Counted from the first letter of the stretch, positions 1 to 7,289 are shown. The stretch: 11,786 nt of DNA from Thermococci archaeon (GCA_003660485.1 QMUI01000009.1:1-11786); one strand, 5' to 3'. Program-made: numbers and translations. The notes: generated from the sequence alone by a model not told the origin.

Positions 1-170
1 CCCTTCTTAGCTAGGCGGATCTTCCTGAGGAGCTTCTTCTGCTCTGGAGTGAGACCTCTCTTCAGGCTTCTCCTTTGCCTTGCGGGAAGTAGCTTAGCTA
101 ACTCCTCAAGGGACATATTCAACAACTGTTCGAGGGTATAACCGCGATACCTAAACTCCTTCCTCGCCAT
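1..170 (-). CDS. rps19p: Small-subunit ribosomal protein S19 (uS19), N-terminal part
   Basis: Ribosomal protein uS19 sits in the head of the 30S subunit and contacts 16S rRNA near the A-site tRNA. Only the first 56 codons are inside the window; the reading frame runs off the left edge without a stop. The protein begins [20 protein letters not shown] and continues with a basic stretch ([20 protein letters not shown]), the archaeal/eukaryotic-type S19 N-terminus that precedes the universal core. The ATG start is preceded at 6 bases by GAGGTG. It lies 10 bases downstream of the L2 stop codon, in the archaeal S10-cluster order L3-L4-L23-L2-S19, so it is co-transcribed with them. Identification is strong; only the truncation limits it. 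Confidence 0.93.
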   Translation of the reverse strand, partial: MARKEFRYRGYTLEQLLNMSLEELAKLLPARQRRSLKRGLTPEQKKLLRKIRLAKK

Positions 171-180
171 TTACACCACC

Positions 181-900
181 TCACTTCCTCCTACCAGTTC
201 TCCTCGCAGCGATATGACCAACCTTCCTTCCTGGAGGAGCCCTCCTTGAAGTCGTGGTTGGCTTACCTGGGTGGTGCTCCTTACCACCGAATGGGTGGTT
301 GACTGCGTTCATCTTAACACCTCTTGGTGTCGGCCAGAACTTATTCCTCGCCTTGTACTTGTAGTAGGCCTTGCCAGCCTTAACCAGGGGCTTCTCCAGC
401 CTACCTCCCCCGGCAACAACACCAATTGTTGCCCTACAGTTTGGATCAAACGCCTTGAGCTCACCGCTTGGAAGTTGAACTATAACCTTGTCCTTTTCCC
501 TTGAAACCACGAGAGCATAAGTTCCTCCAGCCCTCACGTACTTTCCGCCATCCCCAGGAACGCCCTCAATATTGTAAATGTAGGTTCCCTCAGGGATCTT
601 TGAGAGCGGCAAAGTGTTGCCAATTGCAACCGGGGCCTCTGGGCCTATGTATACCTCCTGCCCAACGAGCAATCCCTCAGGAGCGATAATAAGCTTCTCC
701 ATTCCATTCTCGAACTTAACCCTTGCCACGGGTGCAGTCCTACCTGGGTCGTGCATTATCTCTTCAACGACTCCCCTAAGGGTCTTCTCTTGGGTGTAGT
801 TCAGGGGGATATACTTTACGGCACCCCTAAACCTGTGGGAAGGTGACTTGAAAGTGGGACTTCCTTTACCTCTCCTTTGCTGGATTAGACTCTTACCCAT
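181..900 (-). CDS. rpl2p: Large-subunit ribosomal protein L2 (uL2)
   Basis: uL2 is a primary 23S rRNA-binding protein close to the peptidyl transferase centre and needed for subunit association. The 239-residue product has the archaeal length. Its N-terminus is rich in Lys, Arg and Ser ([20 protein letters not shown]), an OB-fold/SH3-like beta region occupies about residues 35-170, and the C-terminal signature [10 protein letters not shown] with the conserved His at residue 202 lies in the loop that reaches toward the catalytic centre. The tail [15 protein letters not shown] is characteristic of archaeal and eukaryotic L2/L8. The ATG at 900 follows GAGGTGGTGAGTT, a good Shine-Dalgarno match. 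The gene is 11 bases after L23 and 10 bases before S19, inside one operon. Confidence 0.98.
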   Translation of the reverse strand: MGKSLIQQRRGKGSPTFKSPSHRFRGAVKYIPLNYTQEKTLRGVVEEIMHDPGRTAPVARVKFENGMEKLIIAPEGLLVGQEVYIGPEAPVAIGNTLPLSKIPEGTYIYNIEGVPGDGGKYVRAGGTYALVVSREKDKVIVQLPSGELKAFDPNCRATIGVVAGGGRLEKPLVKAGKAYYKYKARNKFWPTPRGVKMNAVNHPFGGKEHHPGKPTTTSRRAPPGRKVGHIAARRTGRRK

Positions 901-911
901 AACTCACCACC

Positions 912-1172
912 TCAGAATAATCCTAACCTTGCGGCAACTTCACTCGCGCTGTATTCAGGCTTGAGCTTAACATACGCCTTCTTCTCACCCTTGGGTGTTA
1001 TAAGGGTGTTCACCTTCTCAACTTTCACGTCAAATATCTCCTCAACAGCCCTCTTGATGTCCTGCTTTGTGGCCCTCCTGTCCACTATGAAGGTGAGCTT
1101 GTTCTCTTTCTCTATCAGTGAGATTGCCTTTTCCGTGACGACGGGCCTAATTATAACCTTGTACGGATCCAT
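912..1172 (-). CDS. rpl23p: Large-subunit ribosomal protein L23 (uL23)
   Basis: uL23 lies at the exit of the nascent-chain tunnel and is the docking site for signal recognition particle and other chain-binding factors. The 86-residue protein is the short archaeal form without the long N-terminal extension found in eukaryotes. The motif [20 protein letters not shown] near residues 12-31 and the following [22 protein letters not shown] are the family signature. The start ATG ([16 protein letters not shown]) follows GGTGATGAGGT, part of which overlaps the end of L4; the gap to the L4 stop is only 6 bases, consistent with coupled translation in the ribosomal operon. Confidence 0.97.
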   Translation of the reverse strand: MDPYKVIIRPVVTEKAISLIEKENKLTFIVDRRATKQDIKRAVEEIFDVKVEKVNTLITPKGEKKAYVKLKPEYSASEVAARLGLF

Positions 1173-1178
1173 ACCTCA

Positions 1179-1946
1179 TCACCCATATATCTCCCTAAGC
1201 CTCTCTATAGCACTAACGGTCCAAACTGTCAACCTTCCAGGGTGAGTTCCAGGAGCTAGGTGCTCCACACCCAAGTTGTCAACGACCACAACATCTACTC
1301 CTGGGTGGTTCCTTGCCCCAAGGACTATTCCCTCGTTCTTCCCAACGACGATAAGCGGGCCCTTGGCCTTCTTGTACCTCCTGCCCCTCATCTTACCCTT
1401 ACCAGCCCTTACTCCGCTCTTCTCCTTAGCTCTCTCGATGTCGTCCCAGATGCCAAGCTTCTTGAATATCTCCCTCGTCTCCCTTGTCTTCTGGATCTTC
1501 TGAAGGTCATCAACCACTATAAGCGGGAGCTGGGGAACGTTATCGATGACGTGCCCTCTCGCCTTGACTATGTCATAATTGGCAGTCGCAGCTATGGCGC
1601 TCATTATCGCTAACCTTCTCTCCTTCTTGTTTATATCCTCCCAGATTATCTTCTCTACCTTTGGTGGGTGGGTCCTCCTTCCACCCCTAGCGAATGGAAC
1701 GAATGCAGCATACCTCGGTGGGGTCTTGAGCCTCTCAACCCTCGCCATTCCGTGACCCTTTCCTATGTTCTCAGTGACCCTTCTCTTACCGGCCATTGGG
1801 TCTCTTCCCTGGGGCTGTATCCTATGGGTCCATGAAGCTATGACGGCCCTCCTTATGAGGTCGGGCCTAAATGGAGTGAAGAATACCCTAGGTAGCTCAA
1901 TCTCATCAACGGGTTGACCGTTAAGGTCGAAAACCTTAACCTTCAT
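1179..1946 (-). CDS. rpl4p: Large-subunit ribosomal protein L4 (uL4)
   Basis: uL4 lines the wall of the polypeptide exit tunnel and nucleates 50S assembly. The 255-residue length matches archaeal L4 (also called L1e). The long basic loop that reaches the tunnel constriction is at about residues 45-97 and includes the stretches [16 protein letters not shown] and [11 protein letters not shown]. The globular alpha/beta core follows, with [20 protein letters not shown] near residues 180-200. The ATG is preceded by GAGGTGA five bases upstream, and that site overlaps the TGA of L3. The gene sits 10 bases after L3 and 6 bases before L23 in the same operon. Confidence 0.97.
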   Translation of the reverse strand: MKVKVFDLNGQPVDEIELPRVFFTPFRPDLIRRAVIASWTHRIQPQGRDPMAGKRRVTENIGKGHGMARVERLKTPPRYAAFVPFARGGRRTHPPKVEKIIWEDINKKERRLAIMSAIAATANYDIVKARGHVIDNVPQLPLIVVDDLQKIQKTRETREIFKKLGIWDDIERAKEKSGVRAGKGKMRGRRYKKAKGPLIVVGKNEGIVLGARNHPGVDVVVVDNLGVEHLAPGTHPGRLTVWTVSAIERLREIYG

Positions 1947-1956
1947 TTATCTCACC

Positions 1957-3036
1957 TCACTGCTTTGACTCAACACTAACATAAGTGATTTGGGGCCTCT
2001 GAACAGGAGGCTTCTTCTTTGGAGGTCTTATAGCGGGCCTAACCCTAATTATCCTCTTTACGGGCCCAGGAACACTGCCGGCAATCATCATGAAGTCGCT
2101 CCTCACGATTCCATAGTGTGGGAAGCCACCCTTTGGGGTAATCTCAATCTCGTTCCCGTTCAAGTTGAGCTTACCATTCTCACCTATGGCAATCAACCTC
2201 TTGTTGAGTTCAGTCCTGTGGTGGAATCCTGTTTGTCCAGCCATTGGAACTGTCCACATTACCCTAGCTGGGTGCCACGGACCAATTGAACCTACCTTCC
2301 TCCTACCCTTGCTGTCCTTATGGGCCCTAAGCTTAATTCCCCACCTCTTAACTGGACCTTGGGTTCCCTTACCCTTTGTGACGGCGATTACATCGAGGAG
2401 CTCTCCCTCTTTGAGAACCTCACTAACCCTAAGCTCCTTTCCGAGCCTCTCCTTTATGTAGTTGAACTTCTCCTCAACGCTAGTTCCACCAATGGCGTAC
2501 TCCATAACCTCGGGCTTCTTCTTGAGCTTGATTATCCATGGCTGAGTGCTTACAAGGGCCCTAACCTCGACTATTTCTCCTTCCTTTATCATGTCCTCAA
2601 GCTGACCAAGCTTCTGCTCGAAGACTTCCTGGGTGTAGTTCTTTGGCAAGGTTGCGATCCTCCTCTCGAGGAGCTTGTAGAAGGTAACGTTCTTAGCCTT
2701 CTTGCTTGGGTAGTTGTCGAGCGGAAAGTCTGGAACTATTACCTCGGTTGCGGTTTCGAGGCCGAGGTAGCCCTGCCTGTAAGCCCTAATTCCAAAGATC
2801 CTTAAGGGTGGGGTTTCAACGATTGTTACTGGCACGAATATTTCCTTTCCATTGGTGAGTCCTGGCTCGTCATCGATCATTAATATATGCGTCATTCCAG
2901 CCTTGTATCCTGCAAAGCCAAGCATTCTAACCTCTGTCTCCTTGGGCCAACTCCTAATTCTTGGAACTATGCTCTTAGCCCTCTTTCTTGGGCTGAATCC
3001 AAGTGAACCCTTCCTTGGCCTGTGAACCTTACCCAT
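1957..3036 (-). CDS. rpl3p: Large-subunit ribosomal protein L3 (uL3)
   Basis: uL3 is a primary assembly protein whose extended loop reaches the A-site side of the peptidyl transferase centre. The protein is 359 residues from the chosen ATG, the usual archaeal length. It begins [20 protein letters not shown], followed by [12 protein letters not shown]; the central domain holds [18 protein letters not shown] and [20 protein letters not shown], the core L3 signature, then [10 protein letters not shown]. An in-frame TTG two codons earlier is possible, but GAGGG seven bases before the ATG at 3036 favours the ATG. That Shine-Dalgarno lies inside the last codons of the upstream methyltransferase gene, whose stop is only 2 bases away, so translation of the two is probably coupled. 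Confidence 0.97.
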   Translation of the reverse strand: MGKVHRPRKGSLGFSPRKRAKSIVPRIRSWPKETEVRMLGFAGYKAGMTHILMIDDEPGLTNGKEIFVPVTIVETPPLRIFGIRAYRQGYLGLETATEVIVPDFPLDNYPSKKAKNVTFYKLLERRIATLPKNYTQEVFEQKLGQLEDMIKEGEIVEVRALVSTQPWIIKLKKKPEVMEYAIGGTSVEEKFNYIKERLGKELRVSEVLKEGELLDVIAVTKGKGTQGPVKRWGIKLRAHKDSKGRRKVGSIGPWHPARVMWTVPMAGQTGFHHRTELNKRLIAIGENGKLNLNGNEIEITPKGGFPHYGIVRSDFMMIAGSVPGPVKRIIRVRPAIRPPKKKPPVQRPQITYVSVESKQ

Positions 3037-3038
3037 TC

Positions 3039-3815
3039 TCAATCCCTCCTCATGACATTAAATATCGCGAGAGTCGCAAACAACGCTTCCTCTGTTCTTA
3101 CGGTTTTTGTCTTTTGACCCGGAATTGTGTTCACGATTAGATCGAACTCGAAATCCTCATTATACTCATTCAATATCTCCATAATCCCCTTCCGGGGAGA
3201 GCCAAAGACTATACCAACCTCGCCCTCGAGGGGCACTTCGGCATCTCTCACGTCGACACCCCTACGGGATGTCGCGATGACCACGTCAAGGTCAGCATTT
3301 TTAAGTGTTTTCGCCAAAGTTTTCCTACTCAGGTGAACCCTATACCCCCAGTAGTCTGGGGGCTCGGCAGGAACTACGCGGAGAGGTTTTACTGAAACTA
3401 TTTTGAACGTTCCCCTGCCTTCCTCTGCAATTCCCTTTACGAGCGCTGGTCTGTCAAGTCCTATGTCAGCGAATAGCTTTTTCCCACGCCTAAATGCAAA
3501 GCCTTCCCTAATTTCTCCTATTCTAGGACTAGTCTTTGGCTTATGGCTCGGTATCTGGAGAGGGGGCATCACACCAGCGTACTTAAGCTCAGGCATCAAT
3601 GGGAACAATCTTTTCCTGAGGTACTGGGGAGTCTCAGCGTACTCTAGCAGGAGTTTGATGAACTTACCGTCCCTCCCTCCGGCCCTGTAGATCCATATGT
3701 GTTCAACACCAAATATTGCGCATGCCCTAGCTACCTGACCTACCTTGTAAGCCTTGAGTTTCGGGTCATTTGTTTCCTCCAAGAGTGAATCTGGAATGAA
3801 TATGTGCCACGCCAT
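3039..3815 (-). CDS. SPOUT-class RNA methyltransferase (putative RNA uridine-N3 methyltransferase family, COG2106)
   Basis: This 258-residue protein resembles the archaeal/eukaryotic family that includes human SPOUT1 (C9orf114), AdoMet-dependent RNA methyltransferases with a trefoil knot. The N-terminal Rossmann-like half (residues 1-80: [12 protein letters not shown], then [20 protein letters not shown]) is interrupted by a basic insert of about residues 85-155, expected to form an OB-like RNA-binding domain. The knot follows: [12 protein letters not shown] at about 200-211 and [20 protein letters not shown] at about 225-243, which should form the cofactor pocket. The ATG at 3815 follows GGAGGGC at four bases. 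The gene is first in the ribosomal operon and ends 2 bases before L3, suggesting rRNA or ribosome assembly as its target; that substrate is inference, as is the exact base modified. Confidence 0.85.
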   Translation of the reverse strand: MAWHIFIPDSLLEETNDPKLKAYKVGQVARACAIFGVEHIWIYRAGGRDGKFIKLLLEYAETPQYLRKRLFPLMPELKYAGVMPPLQIPSHKPKTSPRIGEIREGFAFRRGKKLFADIGLDRPALVKGIAEEGRGTFKIVSVKPLRVVPAEPPDYWGYRVHLSRKTLAKTLKNADLDVVIATSRRGVDVRDAEVPLEGEVGIVFGSPRKGIMEILNEYNEDFEFDLIVNTIPGQKTKTVRTEEALFATLAIFNVMRRD

Positions 3816-3870
3816 TTCTGCCCTCCAAGGCTTTCTCTTATTCTGAAAGCTGTGGTGGTGTTTTAATACT

Positions 3871-3890
3871 TAATTTAAAAGACTTTCGAA
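3871..3890 (-). promoter_or_regulatory. TATA/BRE promoter of the methyltransferase-ribosomal protein operon
   Basis: Read on the minus strand the element is TTCGAAAGTC followed by TTTTAAATTA: a purine-rich BRE then an archaeal TATA box. Initiation about 25 bases downstream, near 3846-3850, would give a leader of roughly 33 bases holding the GGAGGGC ribosome binding site. No equally good box was noticed between the following genes down to S19, so this is likely the main promoter for the whole run. Confidence 0.6.
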
Positions 3891-3910
3891 GGTTTCCACC
3901 CTTGTGGAAT

Positions 3911-3931
3911 AAAATTTTATGAAAAATTTTT
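3911..3931 (-). terminator. T-rich termination signal after the CBS-domain gene
   Basis: On the minus strand the stretch after the CBS-gene stop reads as several T runs (AAAAATTTTTC, then AAAATTTTATT). Archaeal RNA polymerase terminates at oligo-T tracts without needing a strong hairpin. It lies between the CBS gene and the promoter of the ribosomal operon, where a stop is expected. Confidence 0.4.
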
Positions 3932-3955
3932 GCAAAGCAATAAGGTAGAAGAGAA

Positions 3956-4804
3956 TTAGCCTTTTGGCTTGACAAGAACCTTTATTAGGTCGAAATCTCT
4001 TATAAGTCCAACTAATTCTCCCTCTCCCCTTATCACTGGGAGCTGTTCTATATGATATTTGGCCATCTTCCTAGCTACATCATATACCGTCATATGAGGT
4101 GTAGCAATTATGACGTCCTTGGTCATTATCTCTTCAACGGGCTTGTTTGGGAGTTGCAGTTCAAACTTTTCAAAGAGTAACGTTGGGTGGCTCTCCAGCA
4201 TCCACTCTTCCTCGCTTGAGGCAGCGAGTTCAGTAGACTTCATTATCCTTACTATCTCACTATCTTTCAGCAAATCCGTTTCATCGACAATCCCAATGAG
4301 CTCACCATTATCATCGACAACTGGAAGCGCCATTGCGTTTGACAATAGCAGAGCCTTCAATGCTGCCTTAAGGGGTGTCCCCTTCCAAACTATGCTCACA
4401 TGCCTCTGATAATAGGGCTCGATTTCGGTCTCCCTATACTTCTCAGTCTTTGCTAAATACCTCCTTATTATGTCACCCACCGTTAGGATGCCAACGGGTC
4501 TTTTCTCCTCATCGACGACTATTACCCTTCTGTAGTCATGCTCCAACATCAACTTCGCGGCCTTCTTTAGATCGTCATTTTCTTTTACAGTGGGAACATC
4601 TCTCTTAACAAGCATTGCTAGTTGCTCCTCATCTGGATTTGTAAGTACGCGCTTTATGCTAATTATTCCGACGAGCTTGTCCTCCTTGTTAACCACTGGA
4701 AAGCTCCTGACTTTGTACTTCTTAAAAAGCTCAATTGCATAGTTCCTCGTGGCGGGTAAGGTTATCGTCACTGGATTCTTTGTCATTATTGTTTTAACTT
4801 TCAT
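3956..4804 (-). CDS. Four-CBS-domain (two Bateman module) protein
   Basis: The 282-residue protein consists almost entirely of four CBS motifs at about residues 1-56, 66-118, 131-182 and 221-278. Each has the family pattern: an IMTKNPVTI- or VPTVKEND-type opening, a helix such as AIELFKKYKVRSFPVV, and a G-[IV]-[IL] strand followed by a D/R-rich helix (LVGIISIKRVL, PVGILTVGDII, LIGIVDETDLL, LVGLIRDFDLI). Paired CBS motifs form Bateman modules that usually bind adenine nucleotides or AdoMet and act as energy sensors. No enzymatic, transport or DNA-binding domain is attached, so it may act on a partner protein; ligand and partner cannot be read from the sequence. A linker of about 40 residues separates CBS3 and CBS4. 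The ATG follows GGTGGTG at four bases. Confidence 0.9.
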   Translation of the reverse strand: MKVKTIMTKNPVTITLPATRNYAIELFKKYKVRSFPVVNKEDKLVGIISIKRVLTNPDEEQLAMLVKRDVPTVKENDDLKKAAKLMLEHDYRRVIVVDEEKRPVGILTVGDIIRRYLAKTEKYRETEIEPYYQRHVSIVWKGTPLKAALKALLLSNAMALPVVDDNGELIGIVDETDLLKDSEIVRIMKSTELAASSEEEWMLESHPTLLFEKFELQLPNKPVEEIMTKDVIIATPHMTVYDVARKMAKYHIEQLPVIRGEGELVGLIRDFDLIKVLVKPKG

Positions 4805-4839
4805 GCAACACCACCAAATAGCATAGCCCCATTCCCCTG

Positions 4840-4849
4840 TATTTAAATC
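4840..4849 (-). promoter_or_regulatory. TATA box of the CBS-domain gene
   Basis: On the minus strand the box reads GATTTAAATA. Initiation about 27 bases on, near 4818, would leave a leader of about 14 bases containing the GGTGGTG ribosome binding site just before the ATG at 4804. The gene therefore appears to have its own promoter, separate from sepF, which ends 68 bases upstream. Confidence 0.5.
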
Positions 4850-4872
4850 TTATTGAAATAAGGGAAAATATA

Positions 4873-5280
4873 TCATTCTTTGACTATTTTTATGTCTTGA
4901 GGGGTGACGAGAATCTTTGGAGGATCCTTACAAACCATGGCAATGTCCCAACCAAAAGTACTTGCACTCATCTTAATTTGTTCAGCAACTTTCTCGAGTA
5001 TGTCAGGCTTCGATATCAGAGGGGATAAATCCACTATCACAATGTTTCCTGCCGTAACTTCGTCAGAAACAACTTTAAGGTCATTGTACGTTGCAATTTT
5101 TATTCTCTTTACGTAAATAACCTTAGGCTTTATTATTTCTTTGACTATAGCGTCCTCCTCCACTGGAACAAGCTCCACGTCGGATTTCTTCTCTGTAACC
5201 TTTTCCCTTATTGAAGTGAGCGACTTTGTTTTTTCCTGAACTTCCGGTTTTTTGAGCTTATCAAAGAGACCCACTTTCAT
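4873..5280 (-). CDS. sepF: Archaeal SepF, cell division protein (FtsZ membrane anchor)
   Basis: SepF tethers FtsZ filaments to the inside of the membrane in archaea that divide with FtsZ. The 135-residue product starts MKVGLFDKLKK, a short amphipathic segment typical of the SepF membrane-targeting helix. A charged linker follows (about 12-50), then the SepF fold at about residues 53-135: YVKRIKIATYNDL, a strand NIVIVDLSPL at 79-88, a helix ILEKVAEQIKMSAS and the strands WDIAMV and KILVTP. A TTG codon at 5310 would add ten residues, but the TATA box at 5331-5336 places initiation near 5306, inside or after that codon. The ATG at 5280 is directly preceded by GAGGTG and keeps the membrane helix at the N-terminus. 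Known archaeal partners are FtsZ1 and FtsZ2; neither is in this window. Confidence 0.85.
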   Translation of the reverse strand: MKVGLFDKLKKPEVQEKTKSLTSIREKVTEKKSDVELVPVEEDAIVKEIIKPKVIYVKRIKIATYNDLKVVSDEVTAGNIVIVDLSPLISKPDILEKVAEQIKMSASTFGWDIAMVCKDPPKILVTPQDIKIVKE

Positions 5281-5330
5281 CACCTCGTCATGCTCATAAT
5301 AAATTACCAAGCTTCTTTCTCCAAAACTCC

Positions 5331-5336
5331 TTATAA
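5331..5336 (-). promoter_or_regulatory. TATA box of sepF
   Basis: The element TTATAA on the minus strand lies in the 70-base gap after the HD gene. A start of transcription about 27 bases downstream (near 5306) leaves a 26-base leader before the ATG at 5280 and excludes the upstream in-frame TTG at 5310. This spacing argument is the main reason for choosing the shorter SepF. Confidence 0.45.
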
Positions 5337-5350
5337 CATTTTCCGCAATG

Positions 5351-6601
5351 TCAATAAAATATAACGTCTCTCCAAATATCCCTTACCTTTTCTACCAATT
5401 CCTTCGGGGTGGCAATTATTAGTACCCACCTAGGAGTCTGCCTCCTCTTTATTGCAGAAGCAAGAGGAGTTACCTTAGCTATCGGTTCAATTGTCCCGTC
5501 TTTAAGAACAACATTTACTTCTACCTGCTTTAATCGAGGTTCGCTTAATATCAGCTCCGGAATTGAAAGTTCTAAAATTACCTCCCCATCTCTCGCTCCA
5601 ATTTTATCTGCGAGCTCCAACTCCTTTTCCCGTCTCTTCTTGGAGCTTCTATAAAGGGATGTTAGAGCCCTTTTTTCCTCAGGTGTTAAATCTTCCGGGC
5701 TTATCACAACAGCAGCTTTGAATAATTTTCTTTGTCTTATTCTCCTAACTATATCACCGGGGTATCCTCCCAAATCCTCAAGTTCAACTAGGAGCCTATC
5801 ATCTGTCATCTTCCAAAACTCTTCTAGGTCTCCCTCGTCCAAGGCATGCTCAACAGCCCTTATCAGCATCCCTTCAGCTATTTTGACTGTTCTGTGGAAA
5901 TATACCCTAGAATACATCAATGATCGAGCAACTAACATGCCCTCAACGGCTTCAATTCCCTTCTCATCAATAACAAGTTCATCTCCAATTACTTTCATGA
6001 CTGTAAGTAGCCTCTCCAGGTCAATAATACCGTGAGCTACCCCTGTGTAATGGGCATCCCTACTTAGGTAATCAAGCTGATCTACATCTATATCCCCATG
6101 AATTATCATTCTCAAGTACTTCCGCTTATAAACTCCAGCTATTAGATCACCAATCTCTTTAGGCCTAAAACCAAGCTCTTCGAGGATTTCGGGGATCTCA
6201 TTCGAGCTTTCACATATTTCGATTTTACCCTCAACAATCCCCCTACTAACGTCCATATGATCATGGAATTCAAGTCTTTCTCTGTATATTCTCTCGAGTG
6301 TGTGGCTAAATGGACCATGACCAACATCATGTAATAACGCGGCCAGCTGGATCAACATAGCTTCATCCCCTGGTAACCCAAGTTCTTGAGATAGTCTCCT
6401 AGCTAGGTACCAAGTCCCTAGGGAGTGTTCAAACCTAGTATGATTCGCCCCAGGATAAACTAAATTCGCTAACCCAAGTTGCTTTATCCCTCTAAGTCTT
6501 TGAAATTCTGGAGTCTCAACAAGTCTCATTATCTCTTCAGGGATTTTCATGCTTCCATGCACAGGGTCATGAATAATCTTTCCGTCCAATTTGCCTCCCA
6601 T
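5351..6601 (-). CDS. HD-domain metal-dependent phosphohydrolase (COG1078, dNTPase/SAMHD1-like)
   Basis: The 416-residue protein belongs to the HD superfamily branch related to dNTP triphosphohydrolases and SAMHD1. It opens with KIIHDPVHGSMKIPEEI, and the metal-binding set follows: His59 in HTRFEHSLG, His91-Asp92 in LLHDVGHGPFSH, and a late Asp within DVDQLDYLSRDA (about 172-183). The C-terminal half is helical and charged and ends in a mixed domain of unknown role. The likely reaction is hydrolysis of a nucleotide phosphate ester; the substrate is not readable. The frame stays open to 6877, but that part is antisense to the divergent gene. I chose the ATG at 6601; a TTG at 6589 is a real alternative because GGAGG sits four bases before it. 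Confidence 0.85.
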   Translation of the reverse strand: MGGKLDGKIIHDPVHGSMKIPEEIMRLVETPEFQRLRGIKQLGLANLVYPGANHTRFEHSLGTWYLARRLSQELGLPGDEAMLIQLAALLHDVGHGPFSHTLERIYRERLEFHDHMDVSRGIVEGKIEICESSNEIPEILEELGFRPKEIGDLIAGVYKRKYLRMIIHGDIDVDQLDYLSRDAHYTGVAHGIIDLERLLTVMKVIGDELVIDEKGIEAVEGMLVARSLMYSRVYFHRTVKIAEGMLIRAVEHALDEGDLEEFWKMTDDRLLVELEDLGGYPGDIVRRIRQRKLFKAAVVISPEDLTPEEKRALTSLYRSSKKRREKELELADKIGARDGEVILELSIPELILSEPRLKQVEVNVVLKDGTIEPIAKVTPLASAIKRRQTPRWVLIIATPKELVEKVRDIWRDVIFY

Positions 6602-6606
6602 AAAAA
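6600..6606 (+). promoter_or_regulatory. TATA-like box for the 150-residue gene
   Basis: The sequence ATAAAAA overlaps the start codon of the HD gene on the opposite strand. Its distance to the ATG at 6639 (36 bases from its centre) fits initiation near 6630 with a leader of about ten bases and no visible ribosome binding site. Confidence 0.35.
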
Positions 6607-6621
6607 GGGTTAACAGTAACA

Positions 6622-6634
6622 CTATTAACTTTTG
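6622..6634 (-). promoter_or_regulatory. TATA/BRE-like element for the HD gene
   Basis: On the minus strand this reads AAAAGTTAATAG, a weak archaeal TATA with an A-rich BRE side. Initiation about 26 bases on would fall at about 6600, giving a leaderless message from the ATG at 6601 or a very short leader for the TTG at 6589. Confidence 0.3.
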
Positions 6635-6638
6635 CCTG

Positions 6639-7091
6639 ATGACAACCATAAGAGAAATCCTAAATTTAGAAAAGGGACTTGTAATAATATCAGGAAACCC
6701 AAAGTGGTTACTTAAATTGTTCATAGATAAATTTGCAGAAAAAGGAATAGTGGCAATAGAGAGGCTACCAGTGACACCAAAATTTCCAAACAAAGTCATT
6801 ATAGGAGATATTTTTTCAGTCAATACGAAGTATGCAGTCCTTTTTAACGTAATTACAGACAAGAGGTACCGCATCATAAGGAAAGTTCTGGAAAGAGCTC
6901 AAGGATCCGTAGTCGTAGATTACGAAGAAAAATATATGTTACCTCGAATCCTCAAATCAGAAATTGGCAAAAAGTCAGCCTACATCATAACGTACAAAAT
7001 GGAAACTGTTGGATTTGAAAAATTGAGAATAATTAAGTTAGAGGATGGGAAAATAGTTAGTCAAAATAGTTACATCAGAAAGAGGTTATAA
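6639..7091 (+). CDS. Uncharacterised protein, possibly a degenerate RecA/KaiC-like domain
   Basis: I do not recognise this 150-residue protein with confidence. The ATG at 6639 is the first good start; an in-frame upstream TTG would read into the HD gene promoter and start codon. The opening EKGLVIISGNPKWLLKLFID (residues 11-30) has the shape of the beta-strand/P-loop/helix of RecA or KaiC-type ATPases, but the Walker A Lys-Thr pair is missing (GNPKWLL instead of GxxxxGKT). Later segments, GSVVVDYEE near 89-97 and LRIIKLEDGKIV near 129-140, fit the later strands of such a fold, though most of its middle is absent. No catalytic motif, signal peptide or membrane segment is seen. The gene is more AT-rich than its neighbours. 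The fold assignment is inference; the coding call rests on an open frame, a sensible start and protein-like composition. Confidence 0.65.
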   Translation: MTTIREILNLEKGLVIISGNPKWLLKLFIDKFAEKGIVAIERLPVTPKFPNKVIIGDIFSVNTKYAVLFNVITDKRYRIIRKVLERAQGSVVVDYEEKYMLPRILKSEIGKKSAYIITYKMETVGFEKLRIIKLEDGKIVSQNSYIRKRL

Positions 7092-7154
7092 TCAAATCTC
7101 TTAAAATTGTAACTTTTCGAAGTGGCAATAAGCCGAATAAGGCAGATGAGATAA

Positions 7155-7197
7155 CGCCATTGAATTAATTCATTAATCATACATAGCAAACATGGCG
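7155..7197. repeat. Inverted repeat enclosing a palindrome upstream of the histone gene
   Basis: CGCCAT at 7155-7160 is mirrored by ATGGCG at 7192-7197. Inside lies the perfect 10-base palindrome GAATTAATTC (7162-7171), followed by a second ATTAAT copy. It ends about 33 bases before the histone TATA box, where an activator or repressor site could sit; it could also be chance in AT-rich DNA. Confidence 0.35.
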
Positions 7198-7222
7198 GAT
7201 AAATTCCGAGAGGGCCTTAAAT

Positions 7223-7238
7223 CCGAAAAGTTTATATA
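7223..7238 (+). promoter_or_regulatory. Strong TATA/BRE promoter of the histone gene
   Basis: CCGAAAAG (BRE) is followed directly by TTTATATA, a textbook strong Thermococcales promoter, as expected for an abundant chromatin protein. Initiation about 26 bases downstream falls near 7258-7262, giving a leader of about 42 bases. Confidence 0.85.
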
Positions 7239-7259
7239 TCTCTATTTTCAAAAAACAAA

Positions 7260-7289
7260 ATGCAGATCCCCCACAAATAAATGAATTAG
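7260..7289 (+). other. Two mini-ORFs in the histone leader
   Basis: At 7260 an ATG opens a six-codon frame (MQIPHK) that stops with TAA at 7278-7280. A second ATG follows at once (7281) and stops after one more codon with TAG at 7287-7289, whose last base begins the GGAGGTG ribosome binding site. The first ATG lies at about the predicted transcription start. Translation of either is unproven. Confidence 0.3.

Noticed and set aside
2320..2805. 161-codon open frame on the plus strand opposite L3
   Set aside because: It lies wholly antisense to a certain ribosomal protein gene, has a Leu-rich low-complexity translation typical of reversed codons, and lacks a ribosome binding site and promoter.
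6591..6638. 16-residue upstream extension of the 150-residue protein
   Set aside because: It would start at a TTG inside the HD coding sequence and before the likely transcription start; the ATG at 6639 fits the promoter.
6602..6877. 92-residue N-terminal extension of the HD protein
   Set aside because: The extension is antisense to the plus-strand 150-residue gene and has no match to the conserved HD family start, which begins at KIIHDPVHG.
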